A stretch of 64,000 nucleotides of DNA. Source: Aaosphaeria pasadenensis. Lineage: Eukaryota; Ascomycota; Dothideomycetes; Pleosporales. The DNA is taken from the NCBI GenBank assembly GCA_022813625.1, contig JAKLMB010000030.1, positions 310,001-374,000 on the forward strand. The letters run 5' to 3'. Every line of letters starts with the position of its first letter. Within the stretch, counting starts at the first letter, position 1. A program made the translations under genes and the position numbers. Positions 10,945-21,884 of the stretch are shown here, piece by piece. The notes beneath the pieces were generated by a model. That model saw nothing but the letters and a program-made list of their open reading frames with translations, ran no database searches and had not been told where the DNA came from.

Positions 10945-11911
10945 ATGAACCCTCACATATCCCTTCCCCGGCCCACAGGCGGACCTTCAAACTTTGGAAG
11001 CACTGCGCCCTCCAATCGCAATGAAGGAGTCCGCATGCCGCGCTTCTTCAAGCGTCTCTTCAAGTTCCCGCAGATGGACTTTGAAATGGCCATATGGGAA
11101 ATGCTGAACCTAATAATAGCACCAAAGAAGGTGTTCCGGTCGATATACTACCATGTAAACTTCCCCTCCAATGCGACGGCTTGGACCCACGAATCGCGAT
11201 AGCTGACGATTGCGCCCAGAAACAAACAAAGAATACATGGCATCGACCTGACCCATCGTTTACCTATCTACTTTCATTCTTTCTGCTCCTTACAAGTCTC
11301 GCGTGGGGATTCGCATACGCGGACGGGTTCCCCCAGACACTGCATATAACCTTCGTGTTCATATTCATACATTTCCTACTCCTATCGCTTCTCACGTCGA
11401 CGCTATTCTACTTCCTCGTCGGTCGACTCCTCGGACCAGGCGTGAAGGGATTGCCTGGTCGCAGACGGCAAGGGCTGTTCAACGTGGAGGACGGAGACGA
11501 AGGCAGCGAGCTTGAATTTGGATACTGCTGGGATGTCGCTATACGGGCGTTCGTACCCATCTGGGTGTTTCTGTTCGTGGTACAATTCCTGCTCATGCCA
11601 GTCATTGCCACGAAGCATTGGTAAGTCCCCGCTCGAAGCCAGCTTTATGTTATTCCGGACTTGGATGCTGATCGACAACTAGGGTTTCTCTCTTCTTCGG
11701 AAACTCTCTCTACCTCCTTGCGCTGAACTACTACTTCGTCATCACCTTCCTCGGCTACAATGCGCTTCCGTTCCTACACCACACCGAGTTGCTCCTCGCT
11801 CCCATCGCTGTATGCACCATCCTATGGTTCGCGAGCTTGTTTGGTCTCAACCTTCCTAAGCACCTAGCGCCGGTACTGTGGGCAGGCGCAAGATTGCGCA
11901 AGGACGTTTAA
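10945..11911 (+). CDS. gmh1: UNC50/Gmh1 family Golgi membrane protein
   Basis: Multi-pass Golgi membrane protein of the UNC-50 family; yeast Gmh1 binds the Arf exchange factor Gea1. Three exons: 10945-11154, 11220-11620 and 11683-11911, about 279 residues, matching the family. The diagnostic block RLFKFPQMDFEMAIWEM followed by APKKVFRSIYYHKQTKN lies at about residues 37-75, with the first intron falling inside YYH/KQTKN. About five hydrophobic segments follow (for example YLLSFFLLLTSLAWGFAY and FVPIWVFLFVVQFLLMP), and the protein ends with a basic tail (ARLRKDV). The introns have GTAAAC and GTAAGT donors and phases 0 and 2. Confident family assignment. Confidence 0.93.
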
Positions 11912-12428
11912 GGCGATCAACTGGGGTAGGCTAACGTGTCGTGCGAAGAGAGGAGGAGCACTGGTATGCATGTACGATATATGAGGAGCTCTATGTTCTG
12001 GGTTGCAATCTGAGTCTAGTGCGAGAACGAGTTAACGGGCAGGGTGACCCTATCCGGCGTTTTAAAGGATTTCAAAGAGTTACATCGCGGCATATACACT
12101 CTGGTTGTAGCATTTCTAGCGAGCATGGGTCATTGTAAATAGGAAAAGGTAATCTTCGCATCTCGCGGTAGAAAAATTTGTCTTTTTCTGTGTCCTATGA
12201 TACATTGATACATTATGGTCATCAAAGACTATGTGACCGTTTGAAAGTATATACGGCCCCAAGTGTGGAATGAGTCGAAAAGCGGAGTTAAATGGTCTAC
12301 ACCATGGGAGTCCCTCCTGAATGAGAACAGAACCATGACCCCCTACTCTAGCCAATGCATCTGCGCCGTTCTATGCACCCATGATAACGCCGTTCTATTT
12401 TTACAGTCCCGTCCGGTATATCGTAATC
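11912..12428. other. Convergent 3' flanks of gmh1 and mitochondrial IF-2
   Basis: 517 bp between convergent genes. I see no additional coding or structured element. Confidence 0.5.
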
Positions 12429-15400
12429 TTACAAAGTTCTCTTCTCTTTAGTCTCGTCGTAGCATTGGATTTTGTCGCCGATCTTGAAGGCTTCCCAGTT
12501 TTCGAAACCGATGCCACATTCGGTGTCCTTGCGCATTTCGTCGACTTCTTTCTTCTGGCTCTTGAGCGAGTTGATGATGCCTATTTGGAAATGTTAGTAA
12601 TTGTCGGTGATGCAGGAAATACGTTAAGAGAGTGAACATACCATCAAACACGACAACATCGCCGCGCAGAACCTTGGCCTTGGTATTCTTCCTCACCATA
12701 CCGTTCCTGACCTTGGAGCCCGCAACCTTCACCGTCTTCTTTCCTCCAAGGCCGATCTCGAAGATGGCGGCAATTTCGACCTCACCAGTGACCTTCTGAG
12801 TGATCTTGGGAGCTAGCTTCTCGCTCAAAAGTTCCTTGACGTTCTCAACCACCCTGTAGATGATGTTTGAGTCCAAGATCTTTACGCCCTTCAAAGCAGC
12901 CAGGGAGGAGATACTTGGGGGAACAACGGTGTTAAAGTTGACGATATGGCCAGATGCATCCGCAGCATGTTGCACATCGAATTCGGAGGGAGATCCTACA
13001 CCATGGCGGAGGATGCGAGTGCCGACCTCGTTGTTTCCGATAGCAACAATTGAATCAATGACTGCCTCTGCCGATCCAGAAACATCTGCTTTAACGATGA
13101 AGTTTACAATCTCTGGTCCACTTTCTTTCTTGATAGATTCGGGAGCTGCCTCGCCATTCTTCGCAGCCAGAGCGGCGGCTTCTTCGGCTTCTCGACGCTC
13201 GCTTTCGAGACGACGGGACTCGTTGATGGCTTCAACGTCCTTCGCCATTTGCTCGCGCTCGATCTTTTCCGTGCGAAGTTCTGCTACGGCGGCTGCTTCG
13301 TGGTCGTCCTGCGCCTGCAGAGCCTCATCGCCAGCAATCGGCTGTTCACGCCATCCATCCACCTCGACAGGCATTCCAGGCCCAGCTTCCTGGACCATGG
13401 CGCCATTCTCGTTGCGGAGACTTCGAACGCGAGTCCATGTCTTGCCCGCAACTAGACACTGTCCGGGCCGTAGGGTTCCATTGCGAACGAGAACGGTTGC
13501 AACCTTTCCACTCTTCTTCGTGGTACCTTCAAGAACCCAGCCTTCCACATTCGCCACAGGATCTGCGCGATGATCCAGGATTTCCGATTGAGTGGTAATG
13601 GCCTCTTCCAGATCTGCGATACCTTGGCCAGTCTTGCCACTGACAAGCACGGTCTGGATATCACCGCCGAAATCCTCGACTTCAAGACCATGTCGTCCTA
13701 GGTCAAGCTTCACATTGTCAGGATCTGCTTGGGCTCTGTCGATCTTGTTGATGGCCACAATGATAGGCACTTTAGCTGCCTGCGCATGCTTGATGGCTTC
13801 CACGGTCTGGGGCATGACGGAGTCATCGGCGGCAACGACAAGAACAACAATATCAGTGACATTGGCACCGCGTGCGCGCATGGTCTCAAACGCGGCGTGG
13901 CCTGGCGTGTCCAAAAAGGTAATCTTCTTGCCAGACGCAAGCGGTACGCTGAAAGCGCCAATGTGCTGTGTGATACCACCAAACTCTCCTGCGGCCACGC
14001 TAGATTTACGGATGAAATCCAGAATCGTAGTCTTGCCATGATCAACGTGGCCCATAATAGTCACGACAGGCGGACGGTTGGGCAGCGCTGCATATTCCTC
14101 GGGTGAGAGTGGTTCCGCTGGGTAGATGTCTCCATCTTTGCCGTCGTCCTGGAAGATCGGTTCGAAATTATATTCCTGCGCAATGAGACCTGCATGCTCA
14201 GCATTAAGAATATGGTCGTTCTGAACCTCTTCGAATCCTAGCTCTTCAAGTTTGCGGACAAAATCCTCAACACGTAATTTCAGCACCGTTGCTAAATTGG
14301 CGACACTGATGAATTCAGGAAGGGAAACAGGAGTAGGTTCAGCTTTGGCCATTTGTGCTGCCTTCTTCGCCTCTTTTCGTTCCCGTTTTCGGTCGGATTT
14401 GCTGATGACTCGTTCGCTCAATTCTTCCTCGTCCCGCATCACGCGGTTGAATCTCTGCGTATTAGCACCTCGCTGGCGGCGCTGGGGCGCTTCGTATCGA
14501 TTGCGAGCCTCCTCCGGTTCCGCTTCATCAATTGCAAAACGACGGCGTCTTCGCTCCATGGCTTCGGAATTCCGCTGGTTTTTCTTATCTTCTTGGATTG
14601 CTGGACTTAACATTTGCGACTCCTCATGGCGAGTTTCGTTCTTGCGTGCCCAAGCCTCGGCCTCGTCTCTCAACGATGGTGCAGGCTTAGGGGTTTGGAC
14701 AGCACGCGGTTGGTTTTGACGGACGACTGGCTGATTAGGACAATCCCGGTTAGTGTGCCCCTCCTGTCCACATGTGAAGCATTTCACACGAGAATTCGTG
14801 CCCCGACTTAATCGAGGGGCAGTTCGCGCTCCAACCTTTTGATTGTTGGATGAATTGTTCCCCAGCAATTCGTCAATTGCGCTCTGATCCCAAGTTTGTT
14901 TCGGTATCGCACGCGGTGCGATTATCGGCTCGGACTTAGATAAGGGAGCGTTGCGTCGTCTAAGATGCGGAGCTTGGCCAAACAGAGGGGAATTGGTAAT
15001 TGGAGGGCTGGATCCCATATCCACTTTGAAGTTCTGACGAGATGCTTGGTGGTCCCTCGGACGCTGACCGAATCTATCATTGCTCTGGTTTCGGGCCGGT
15101 CGATTGTTTGTAAAGGGAGTTGAACGTTGTGAGGTCTGTCTTCCATGCTGGTTTCCATAGCTCCCACTCCCCATCCGGTCGTTCGGTATTACCCGCCTGG
15201 CAATGTTATGCTGATGTGAATTGGCATTATGATGCGGCCCTCGGGATTGCTGGGTACGCTGAAGCGTGGGCTGCTGTGAGAGTAGCGATTGTCTCAGCCG
15301 CTCTGCCTGGGTCAATGGGCGCGCTGCAGGCCTCTCTTCCTTGTATAATTGTGCTTCTGTGTCAGGGTGAGGGGCTTTGTTGGATGATGTGATATGCCTC

Positions 15401-15580
15401 CTCTGCGTCAACGAGGAGGTGAAAGCAGCCGTATTGGGAACGGCAAGTTGACGAGTGGCGCAAAAGATGCAGATATCGCGGGGCGAGGACACCTGAGAAA
15501 TGGCATGTCAGTAAAACCTTCGGCATCATGCAATTGAGATGGTGATGGAATCATACCCGTAATCCCTGTGCTCTGTGCAT
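12429..15580 (-). CDS. ifm1: Mitochondrial translation initiation factor IF-2
   Basis: GTPase that delivers initiator tRNA to the mitochondrial small ribosomal subunit. Exons 15580-15557, 15492-12642 and 12580-12429 give about 1008 residues. The tiny first exon encodes MHRAQGLR and joins VSSPRDICIF, forming a basic presequence. An alternative upstream ATG at 15693 could be spliced in frame through a GTGAGT...CCTCAG intron (15689-15592), adding MVSST. The IF2 N-terminal helical domain lies at about 400-450. The GTPase motifs are GHVDHGKT (about 489), DTPGH (about 536) and NKID (about 590), followed by domains II, III and IV (ending KIGDKIQCYDET). Unusual feature: a CCHC zinc knuckle (CFTCGQEGHTNRDC, about 246-259) in the long, basic, disordered N-terminal arm. 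The last intron (12641-12581) has GTATGT and TACTAAC signals. Confidence 0.95.
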
Positions 15581-16148
15581 TGTTGATGAGACTGAGGTCT
15601 TTGAAAGAGGTATCCTGATCCTTCAAAAAGTTTCTCAGACGTCGGCGGTTCAGTTCATCACTCCCGCGGGCGGACGCCGCTCCACTCACCCATTACTAAC
15701 GCGCTCGGGCCAAGTTCCTGTCTAGTCTGAAAATGGACTAGTCCCACTGATCCACACTTACACACTTACAGAACAGCGGAGAGACCACAAGGAGTCTAAG
15801 GAGATAGTCCGCTGACCTCCATCCAACGGCATCCCTCACTCAGATCTATGCTGTCATCCGGTAGCTGAGGATCTTTAAATATAGCAAAACAGGCAGAGAC
15901 AACAACTAACACATTCTTCTTTTGTCTCTCGTGTAGCTTACACCAGCGTGAAAAACCTCTCGCTAATGAGGTGGCATGCAACACTGACATCGTATTCTTA
16001 GCATGTCTTAGGCAGCCTACATTTCCCGGTCGCACATGTACGCAATCCCAGTCTCTCCTTCTCTCTCGAAAAAAAGGATAAAGTCTCTGGACTGGTCTTG
16101 AGATCGAGATTGGAACCAAGATAGAACGCACATTTTCCCCTTCCACAG
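15581..16148. other. Divergent promoter region ifm1 / F-box-like gene
   Basis: 568 bp. It contains the possible 5' mini-exon of ifm1 (ATG at 15693 followed at once by a GTGAGT donor). Unspliced, the same ATG would start a 12-codon upstream reading frame. Nothing else is supported. Confidence 0.45.
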
Positions 16149-17069
16149 ATGAACAACAACTTCGAACTGCCTCCCCTGCTACGTTTACCACCTGAACTGC
16201 GCCGGGAGATCTACTCCTATTTGAATCTTGCTCCCAGCCCCGAAGAAGATATCACGACCATAAATTATACCCTAGACTGGCCATTCTTCGAACATCCCAG
16301 CTCAACCACTTTCACCGCACACCAAGTGGACAGATGCAGATGTCCGCAACAATCATCCCGTCGAACTAACACTCGCACTGAAGACCACATCTACACTCGC
16401 TACGTCTGCCACGGCCCGGAGGTCCAATTCGCTACCAGATCGCGGTCACTATGGGTTCTCGAGAAGCCAGGCCCCGCATTCAACATACTCCGGCCCGCGT
16501 CCCAGGATGAGAAGGAGAGACGGCCCGATGCTGGCATAATCAGCGTCAACAAGACCATCTACCGCGAGACAATACCGTTGTTATATCGCCAACGCAATTT
16601 CCTTTTCCTCACGAGTATCTGTTCTCGGGGCCGCTATCAAGCATATGCTACCCAGCAATGGCTTTCTCTCCACACGGCCTACGCTCGCTCGCAGATTACG
16701 AGTATTAGTCTGCTATGCCAGGAAAATGAAGAAGATTGCCGACTCCGCGATGTAGAAATGTCTTATGTCAACTTCTCCAAATTTGTCTTTAGGCATCTGG
16801 CGAATTGCCAATCTCTTTGCTTGAATGTCTGGTCGTCAGACATCCCGCTATGGCCGTTTGCGATGCTCTTCCACAGGCCGGAAATGCGTATATATGTCAA
16901 AACTCATGTCGGAGATCCCGAGCTTTATGACTTTTACGATGAAGGGACTTTCATGAGCCAATTTGGCGACGCGAACGGTCAGTGGGCTGAGAGTTATGAG
17001 AAGCATGTCAAAGAGCTGGAACTAGAGGAACACGATTCAGAGGAGTCTGTCGTTGACGAAGTAGTGTAG
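16149..17069 (+). CDS. F-box-like / 2EXR-type domain protein
   Basis: Single-exon, 306-residue protein. Residues about 7-27 (ELPPLLRLPPELRREIYSYL) match the F-box-like opening that fungi use in large families of intracellular adaptor proteins. Next comes a region with GIISVNKTIYRETIPLLYRQ (about 137-156), the conserved 'N+xIyxEtxpllY' segment of the 2EXR/DUF7730-type fold. The C-terminus is acidic. The function is probably substrate recognition or scaffolding, but nothing shows a partner. The tandem BTB genes lie just downstream on the opposite strand, so three candidate ubiquitin-ligase adaptors sit within 4 kb. The start is chosen because the F-box begins almost immediately after it. Confidence 0.65.
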   Translation: MNNNFELPPLLRLPPELRREIYSYLNLAPSPEEDITTINYTLDWPFFEHPSSTTFTAHQVDRCRCPQQSSRRTNTRTEDHIYTRYVCHGPEVQFATRSRSLWVLEKPGPAFNILRPASQDEKERRPDAGIISVNKTIYRETIPLLYRQRNFLFLTSICSRGRYQAYATQQWLSLHTAYARSQITSISLLCQENEEDCRLRDVEMSYVNFSKFVFRHLANCQSLCLNVWSSDIPLWPFAMLFHRPEMRIYVKTHVGDPELYDFYDEGTFMSQFGDANGQWAESYEKHVKELELEEHDSEESVVDEVV

Positions 17070-17838
17070 TGCTAATTTGCACTAAGATATATATAGGTTT
17101 AAAAAATTAATTTTAATTGTCGCTGATTGTTTTTGTACTTTAGTCCCGTGAAGGCCGACCGCTAATCATCGATCGCGAGGAAATTCCGTCCTCATCTGGA
17201 CAGTCTACAAAAATTGTGATAATTCTCGGACTTTCATTGTACTTATTATGTTCATGTCTTCCCCCAAAGTTCGATCTGTAAATTTGCAATAATTTCAATT
17301 CGCCATATTGTACGTGTTTTGTATTACGGTCCCGTTCTGCCGTTGATGCTCAAGCTTCATAACCATTCGAGCTTTATGATTGAGACCTTTCATTTCCTAG
17401 CACGAAAATTTCAGCTCCGTGTCATCGAGCTGGATCTCCAGAAGCAAGATACTACTTCTAGGATATGTTCTCCGCAATCAAAGGGGGGTTGCAAAGTACA
17501 TAGTCAAGGGCACTGCAGCGGCGCATGTATGATCCAATGGGATGTATGTTGGACACAGACGAAAGCATTTCATAGAGAATTTATCATTTTCATTGCTGTA
17601 TGTGTGCAACGATTCGCTGCGGTCAATGCCATGCTAGAACCTGGTTTCATTTTCCTCCCAACGTAATTCCTGACCATTTTGATCTGTCAGAGAAAACTAG
17701 GCACCGATATCTTTCTCTCACCTAGGCATTGTGATTCATTTCGGATCTAGCCATATTGTGGGAAGAGATTGGGTGTTTGTCGGAGGGAAGGTCAAATCGT
17801 TCTGTTGCCTTTGCGGTTGCCTCGTCCTACTCCTCGGC
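17070..17838. other. Intergenic between convergent F-box-like and BTB genes
   Basis: 769 bp of A/T-richer sequence. A 115-codon plus-strand frame here shows no domain or codon pattern I would support. Confidence 0.5.
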
Positions 17839-18657
17839 CTATCTCTCAGTTCCAGACAGATACTTGGTTGGACCATTTTCCTTGGCCAAATTTCCTGTGC
17901 CTGTTCCTCGCACATTCCTTAGGGTGACCACAAGATCGGCAAGGAATCTCTTAGGAAGTTGCTCTTCGTCTAGAAAGGCATTACCAAGGTTGAAAGTGCT
18001 CCAGAGGTCGACAAGAAGACGTCTAAGGGGACTGTTTTCTGGCGTATTCTTGTAGACCAAGACTATACTGTCATAGGTAGGGCCATACCAATACCCGTCA
18101 ACCGTGACTTCAGACAGTTCGAACAGTGCTTCGATCGTTGCGTCCTTAGCAGAGTTGTCCATTAGCTTGTCGGAAAGACAATATAGCGCGCACACACTTA
18201 GATACTCCGCCTGCAGATCAGGGTACGTAGTTTCAGCGACTGTGTCAGGACCTCGTTTTTTGGAAGCGATCTTGCCGAAGTAGGAGAAACCGAGCCACAG
18301 ACGGAAGATCTTGGGACTATCCTGAGGCAAGTTGACCACGCCATCGGTCGATTCTCTCCAGTTTGCGCCGAGGGCACGCTGAAAGTATTCGGAATGAGCT
18401 GCCGGTTTTGATTAGATGATTCAAGTCACTTCAGTATATGTCATCCTCTTTGGGCTTTACCACATAAAATACTCCTGTGAGCACTGAAGCTTTCCTTCGC
18501 GTCGTCTTTACCAACGATTATAGTGATGATGCTGGACGTGAGCAGCCTAAACGGTTCTCAATCCCTCGTAGAGCATATACGGTAGATTTCCTGCGATGAC
18601 TTACTCCGAGGCCGCAGCCTCATGTACTCTTTTCTTGTTGACCTTTTCTGTTGTCAT
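17839..18657 (-). CDS. BTB/POZ domain protein (tandem copy A)
   Basis: Three exons: 18657-18605 (MTTEKVNKKRVHEAAAS), 18531-18461 and 18398-17839, giving 227 residues. The BTB fold is assembled only when the introns are removed: IITIIVGKDDAKESFSAHRS, then ILCAHSEYFQRALGANWRES, then GVVNLPQDSPKIFRLWLGF, followed by the helical part YLSVCALYCLSDKLMD. Donors are GTAAGT and GTAAAG; intron phases are 2 then 1. Short fungal BTB proteins of this kind (about 200-260 residues, no C-terminal Kelch or zinc-finger domain) are abundant and mostly uncharacterised; they are assumed to dimerise and some may engage Cul3. It is a tandem relative of the next gene. Confidence 0.85.
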
Positions 18658-19043
18658 GTTGAAGGAGGACCAGAGTGTGATACGCTGATGTTTCCGTGAG
18701 AAGGAGAGGAACAGGACGCGTTGTTTGTGAAGGACCGGGTGGATTGCAGTGAGTGGGCAAGGACAAAAGAAACGCCGGCAAGCTAACCTTGGTTTAATGT
18801 TAAAGTGTGCCTCACGACTTCACCTTCACTGCGCTCAGCCTTGGCAAGAACATGGCTCAAGCTTCGTAACTGTAATTAGCAGTGTCATGTTACTACAGAA
18901 GGGAAAGAAAACAGTCAGTGTGCTGGTTTCTCGATCTACTCTTGACATTTTGGTATCTGTAAAATGAGAGAGAGCATCACTTCTATGTCTAGCATCTAAC
19001 ACCATCATTCATACCTCGAACAAGTCTGACTGCAGGATTCCTC
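18658..19043. other. Spacer between tandem BTB genes
   Basis: 386 bp, the promoter of BTB copy A and the 3' flank of copy B. No extra gene is seen. Confidence 0.5.
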
Positions 19044-19832
19044 TTAGTTCTTGAAGGCTCTATAAGCACCCTCCCGTTCCCGATACTCTTTCCTCTTCCG
19101 CATCCTGAAATGCATTTGCCTTTGCCTCGCACGAGTAAAGTACTGCATAAACTCCTCCGTGAGGGAATCACGACAAGCATTCAAATCGTCGTCTACACCC
19201 GCCCGCAACAGAACATCCACCAGTAGCTTTCTCATGGGGGATTCGCCCATTGTTCCCTGGTAGATGATATCCACGCAATCGAATGGAGGTGTTGCGCGAC
19301 GAGCCATTTTATGCATCCTGATGACGATGGCTTCCCTGGTGATCCGGTCGTCGAGCTTCTCGCATAGGCTGTAGAGCTTGCATAGGTCGATGTATTCTTT
19401 GTTAATCTCTTCTGGGCTCATGACCTGAGTCAAGATTTTCATGTCGGTAGGGTGAATTGTGCAGAGTCTGCCTTTCATGACGTGCATGAGCCAGAAGTGA
19501 ACACTTGGTGGTTCGTCTTCAAGTAAATAAACGGTTCTGTGCTGTTGATAGAGCGGGCTTTCGATGGCATTTTTGAAGAAGGCCGAGCGAGCTTTGCATG
19601 TGTCAATGGAATTAATATTTTCATCGTGGCCAGTGAGACGTACAGCAGACGGCGGTTGAATCAGCGATGAAGACTGTCTGATTCTCTTTCAGACCGCATT
19701 GAATGATCAACTGTACCGATGCCTCGAAGCTTAAGATGGTCAGGAAGTGAGTCGACGAAGGGTAAAATTGGAGACATGGTGTTACCTTATTGGAGTCTCA
19801 GGATGAGACAAGCGATAAGGCGTGATCCGCAT
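19044..19832 (-). CDS. BTB/POZ-like protein (tandem copy B, diverged)
   Basis: Three exons: 19832-19786 (MRITPYRLSHPETPI), 19729-19644 and 19591-19044, giving 226 residues. Spliced, it reads ASVQLIIQCGLKENQTVFIA, then TAVCSRSAFFKNAIES, then a helical segment IDLCKLYSLCEKLDDRITRE and a basic C-terminus rich in Arg (RARQRQMHFRMRKRKEYRER). Intron phases (2 then 1) and product length are the same as in copy A, which supports tandem duplication although identity is low. The strand-then-'S+S.FF' order is that of a BTB domain, but the second strand is atypical. Function unknown; an adaptor role is inference. Confidence 0.78.
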
Positions 19833-20172
19833 AATTTGAGGAAATCTTGAGTGATTGAAGAGCTATGGTGGAGGTTAGAATGACGAAGGAAGCAGCACTG
19901 GCCAGTGGCATGTCGGGCGACACACGCGTTCACGTGCAACTTGACTTTCACCACCATGATTTAGCAATGGTGAAGGGGGCCGTTGCAAATCATCTGTGAA
20001 CATTTATCATGGCAGTCGACATTTCGCGCTTACTCTTTTTATGACATTCCAATACAAAATCACAGTGAAATGACATTTGACAAAAAACGAACTATAGAAT
20101 GAACGTTCTAATGATAGTGTGTCTATGAAATCTACCTTCGCCCTGAATCCCTACATCCTACATGCATCTCCC
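19833..20172. other. Promoter of BTB copy B and 3' flank of the RTA1-like gene
   Basis: 340 bp; no gene or conspicuous motif found. Confidence 0.5.
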
Positions 20173-21112
20173 TCATCTCCTATACCCACCCAACAAAACC
20201 CCATCCTTATCCTCCTCATCCTCCATCATCCCCACCCCCGCCTTCCTCAACCCCCTAATCAGCATCCCCGGATGCACCACCAAAAACACCGCCGTCCCAG
20301 CAAACAGCAAACTGGCATCAAAAACATACATCAACGCCTCAGTCCTCACAATCGACCCGTCCGCCCCCTCTGCAAACTCCACAAACCTAAACACGTTCCT
20401 CGCCAGAAACAACACACTGACCGCATACAACCCCCACACATACTTTCTCCACCTAATATGCGCCCTCCTCGACGCAGACGTCGGCTCCCGATTCAACCTC
20501 ACATGCAACACCGCCACCATCCCCACGAAACACACCAACGCCACGAGCTGCACCCCCAACCCCCCAAGCACGATCTTCATGCCCTGTGCCGCGCCCTCGG
20601 GACCACTGGCCTGCGCAGCGGACCCCCACATCTGGCAGACGAAGCTAGCGATGTCGATGATCACGAAGAGCGTTGTGGTCTTCTTTGGCCCGAGGAGCGA
20701 GTGGTGCCGGGCGTCCAGGGCGGTCGCGAAGCGCCCGAGGGTCATGTAGACGGTGGCTGCGAGGAGGGGCGCGGAGCCGAGGATCAGCATCATTTGGATG
20801 AGGTAGGGGGTGCCGTTGCGGATGTTTTGGTGCGCCCATGCGCGGCCGTAGTAGCCTCCTGCTTCGCCTGGGAAAGTCGTGTTGTTAGGTTTTGAGTTGA
20901 GTGAGGGGGTGGGTAAGGGAGGTCTTACCAATGCAGCCGAGGATGAATGGGATGAAGAACCAGCTCCGGAATGTGACCATGTACCCGAAATGCAGGACGG
21001 CTGCGATGCCGAAGAGGACTACGAATGTCCATGCTGCCGGTGCGGAAGGAGTGTACGGGAAGAGGTCGAAGTCCGCGATGCCGCGCGCTTGATAGGCAGC
21101 GTGCTCGTACAT
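20173..21112 (-). CDS. RTA1-like membrane protein (lipid-translocating exporter family)
   Basis: Two exons: 21112-20929 and 20867-20173, 292 residues. The intron (20928-20868) has a GTAAGA donor and a CCTAAC branch point. Seven hydrophobic segments are visible, starting AAWTFVVLFGIAAVLHFGY and including LIQMMLILGSAPLLAATVYM and FVIIDIASFVCQMWGSA. Between segments lie family hallmarks: an early PxA region, LGRF, IDIASFVCQ and the late RNVFRFVEFAEG block. RTA1 proteins sit in the plasma membrane or vacuole membrane and are linked to resistance to aminocholesterol, sphingoid base or azole stress; the exact substrate here cannot be told. Codon use is strongly GC-rich, which creates long antisense frames that are not genes. 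Confidence 0.92.
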
Positions 21113-21884
21113 TTTTTTTTATCGCAAATTTTCTCGTGAAAATAGGGAAAGACAGTCAAAGAAATCGGTTTAAAGATTGGGAAGATAGAGAAAGGGAAAT
21201 AGACAGTAATAATGGAAGATAAAGAATGGCGTTGCGGTAACCCGAACATTTATATACAACAAGACGATGGTGTTGAATGATAATGCTCGCATAGCCGCGT
21301 ATTCGTATTCTAAGAGAGCGCTGTGCGAGAACATCGTGACAGCGATTACGTAGACAGGTGAAACGCAGCGTTGGACTATGAGCAGCAAAATTAGTACGAA
21401 CGGACCGAATTGTGGGCCAGTACCATATATATACGTATCGTCGAAACAGGAAGACCTTGCGAGGTTGAATGTTGGGTCTTTAAACGTGGGAAATGCTCTC
21501 TTTGGACTTGTGCTAGTGTTGCAGCCACTTGTTGGTTTATCAGAATGGATATAGGGGTGCTACAATGTTCGTAAGCAGTGATATGATAAGGGTGACATCA
21601 GAAACGGTTTCGAATTCACTTGTGCCTTGCATCCAACCATTTAGTGTAAATATAATCGTCTTGAATATTGTGACCGAAAACTAACTTCCCGTTTTTGCGT
21701 ATACCTCATGTCGTACATAGTCGAACATCTACCATAAAAGAAAAAAAAACGAGGAAAACGAACAAGCCGCGCGCTAATACCGATTCCAAACCAATGCCCA
21801 TACCCATATACGTACACATAAATCCTGCAATCGATGAAGCAAGAAAAGATCAGCAAACCACCCAAAGAAATCCCCCATGGCCGT
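21113..21884. other. Intergenic: RTA1-like promoter and Mil1-like 3' flank
   Basis: 772 bp of A/T-richer DNA. TATATAAA on the minus strand (21256-21249) sits about 140 bp upstream of the RTA1-like ATG. No gene. Confidence 0.5.
21249..21256 (-). promoter_or_regulatory. TATA box of the RTA1-like gene
   Basis: Perfect TATATAAA on the minus strand, about 140 bp before the start codon, at a usual distance for a fungal TATA box. Confidence 0.5.

Noticed and set aside
12860..13573. 237-codon Ser/Arg-rich open frame on the plus strand
   Set aside because: Exact antisense of the IF-2 GTPase domain, whose frame is clearly coding.
15408..15689. Minus-strand frame covering the IF-2 5' region (SARGSDELNRRRLRNF)
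   Set aside because: Out of phase with IF-2 and has no ATG; better explained as leader plus introns.
17319..17666. 115-codon plus-strand frame between F-box-like and BTB genes
   Set aside because: No domain and no protein-like composition; Cys/His-scattered noise.
20119..20895. 258-codon His/Pro-rich plus-strand frame
   Set aside because: Antisense of the GC-rich RTA1-like gene, a composition artefact.
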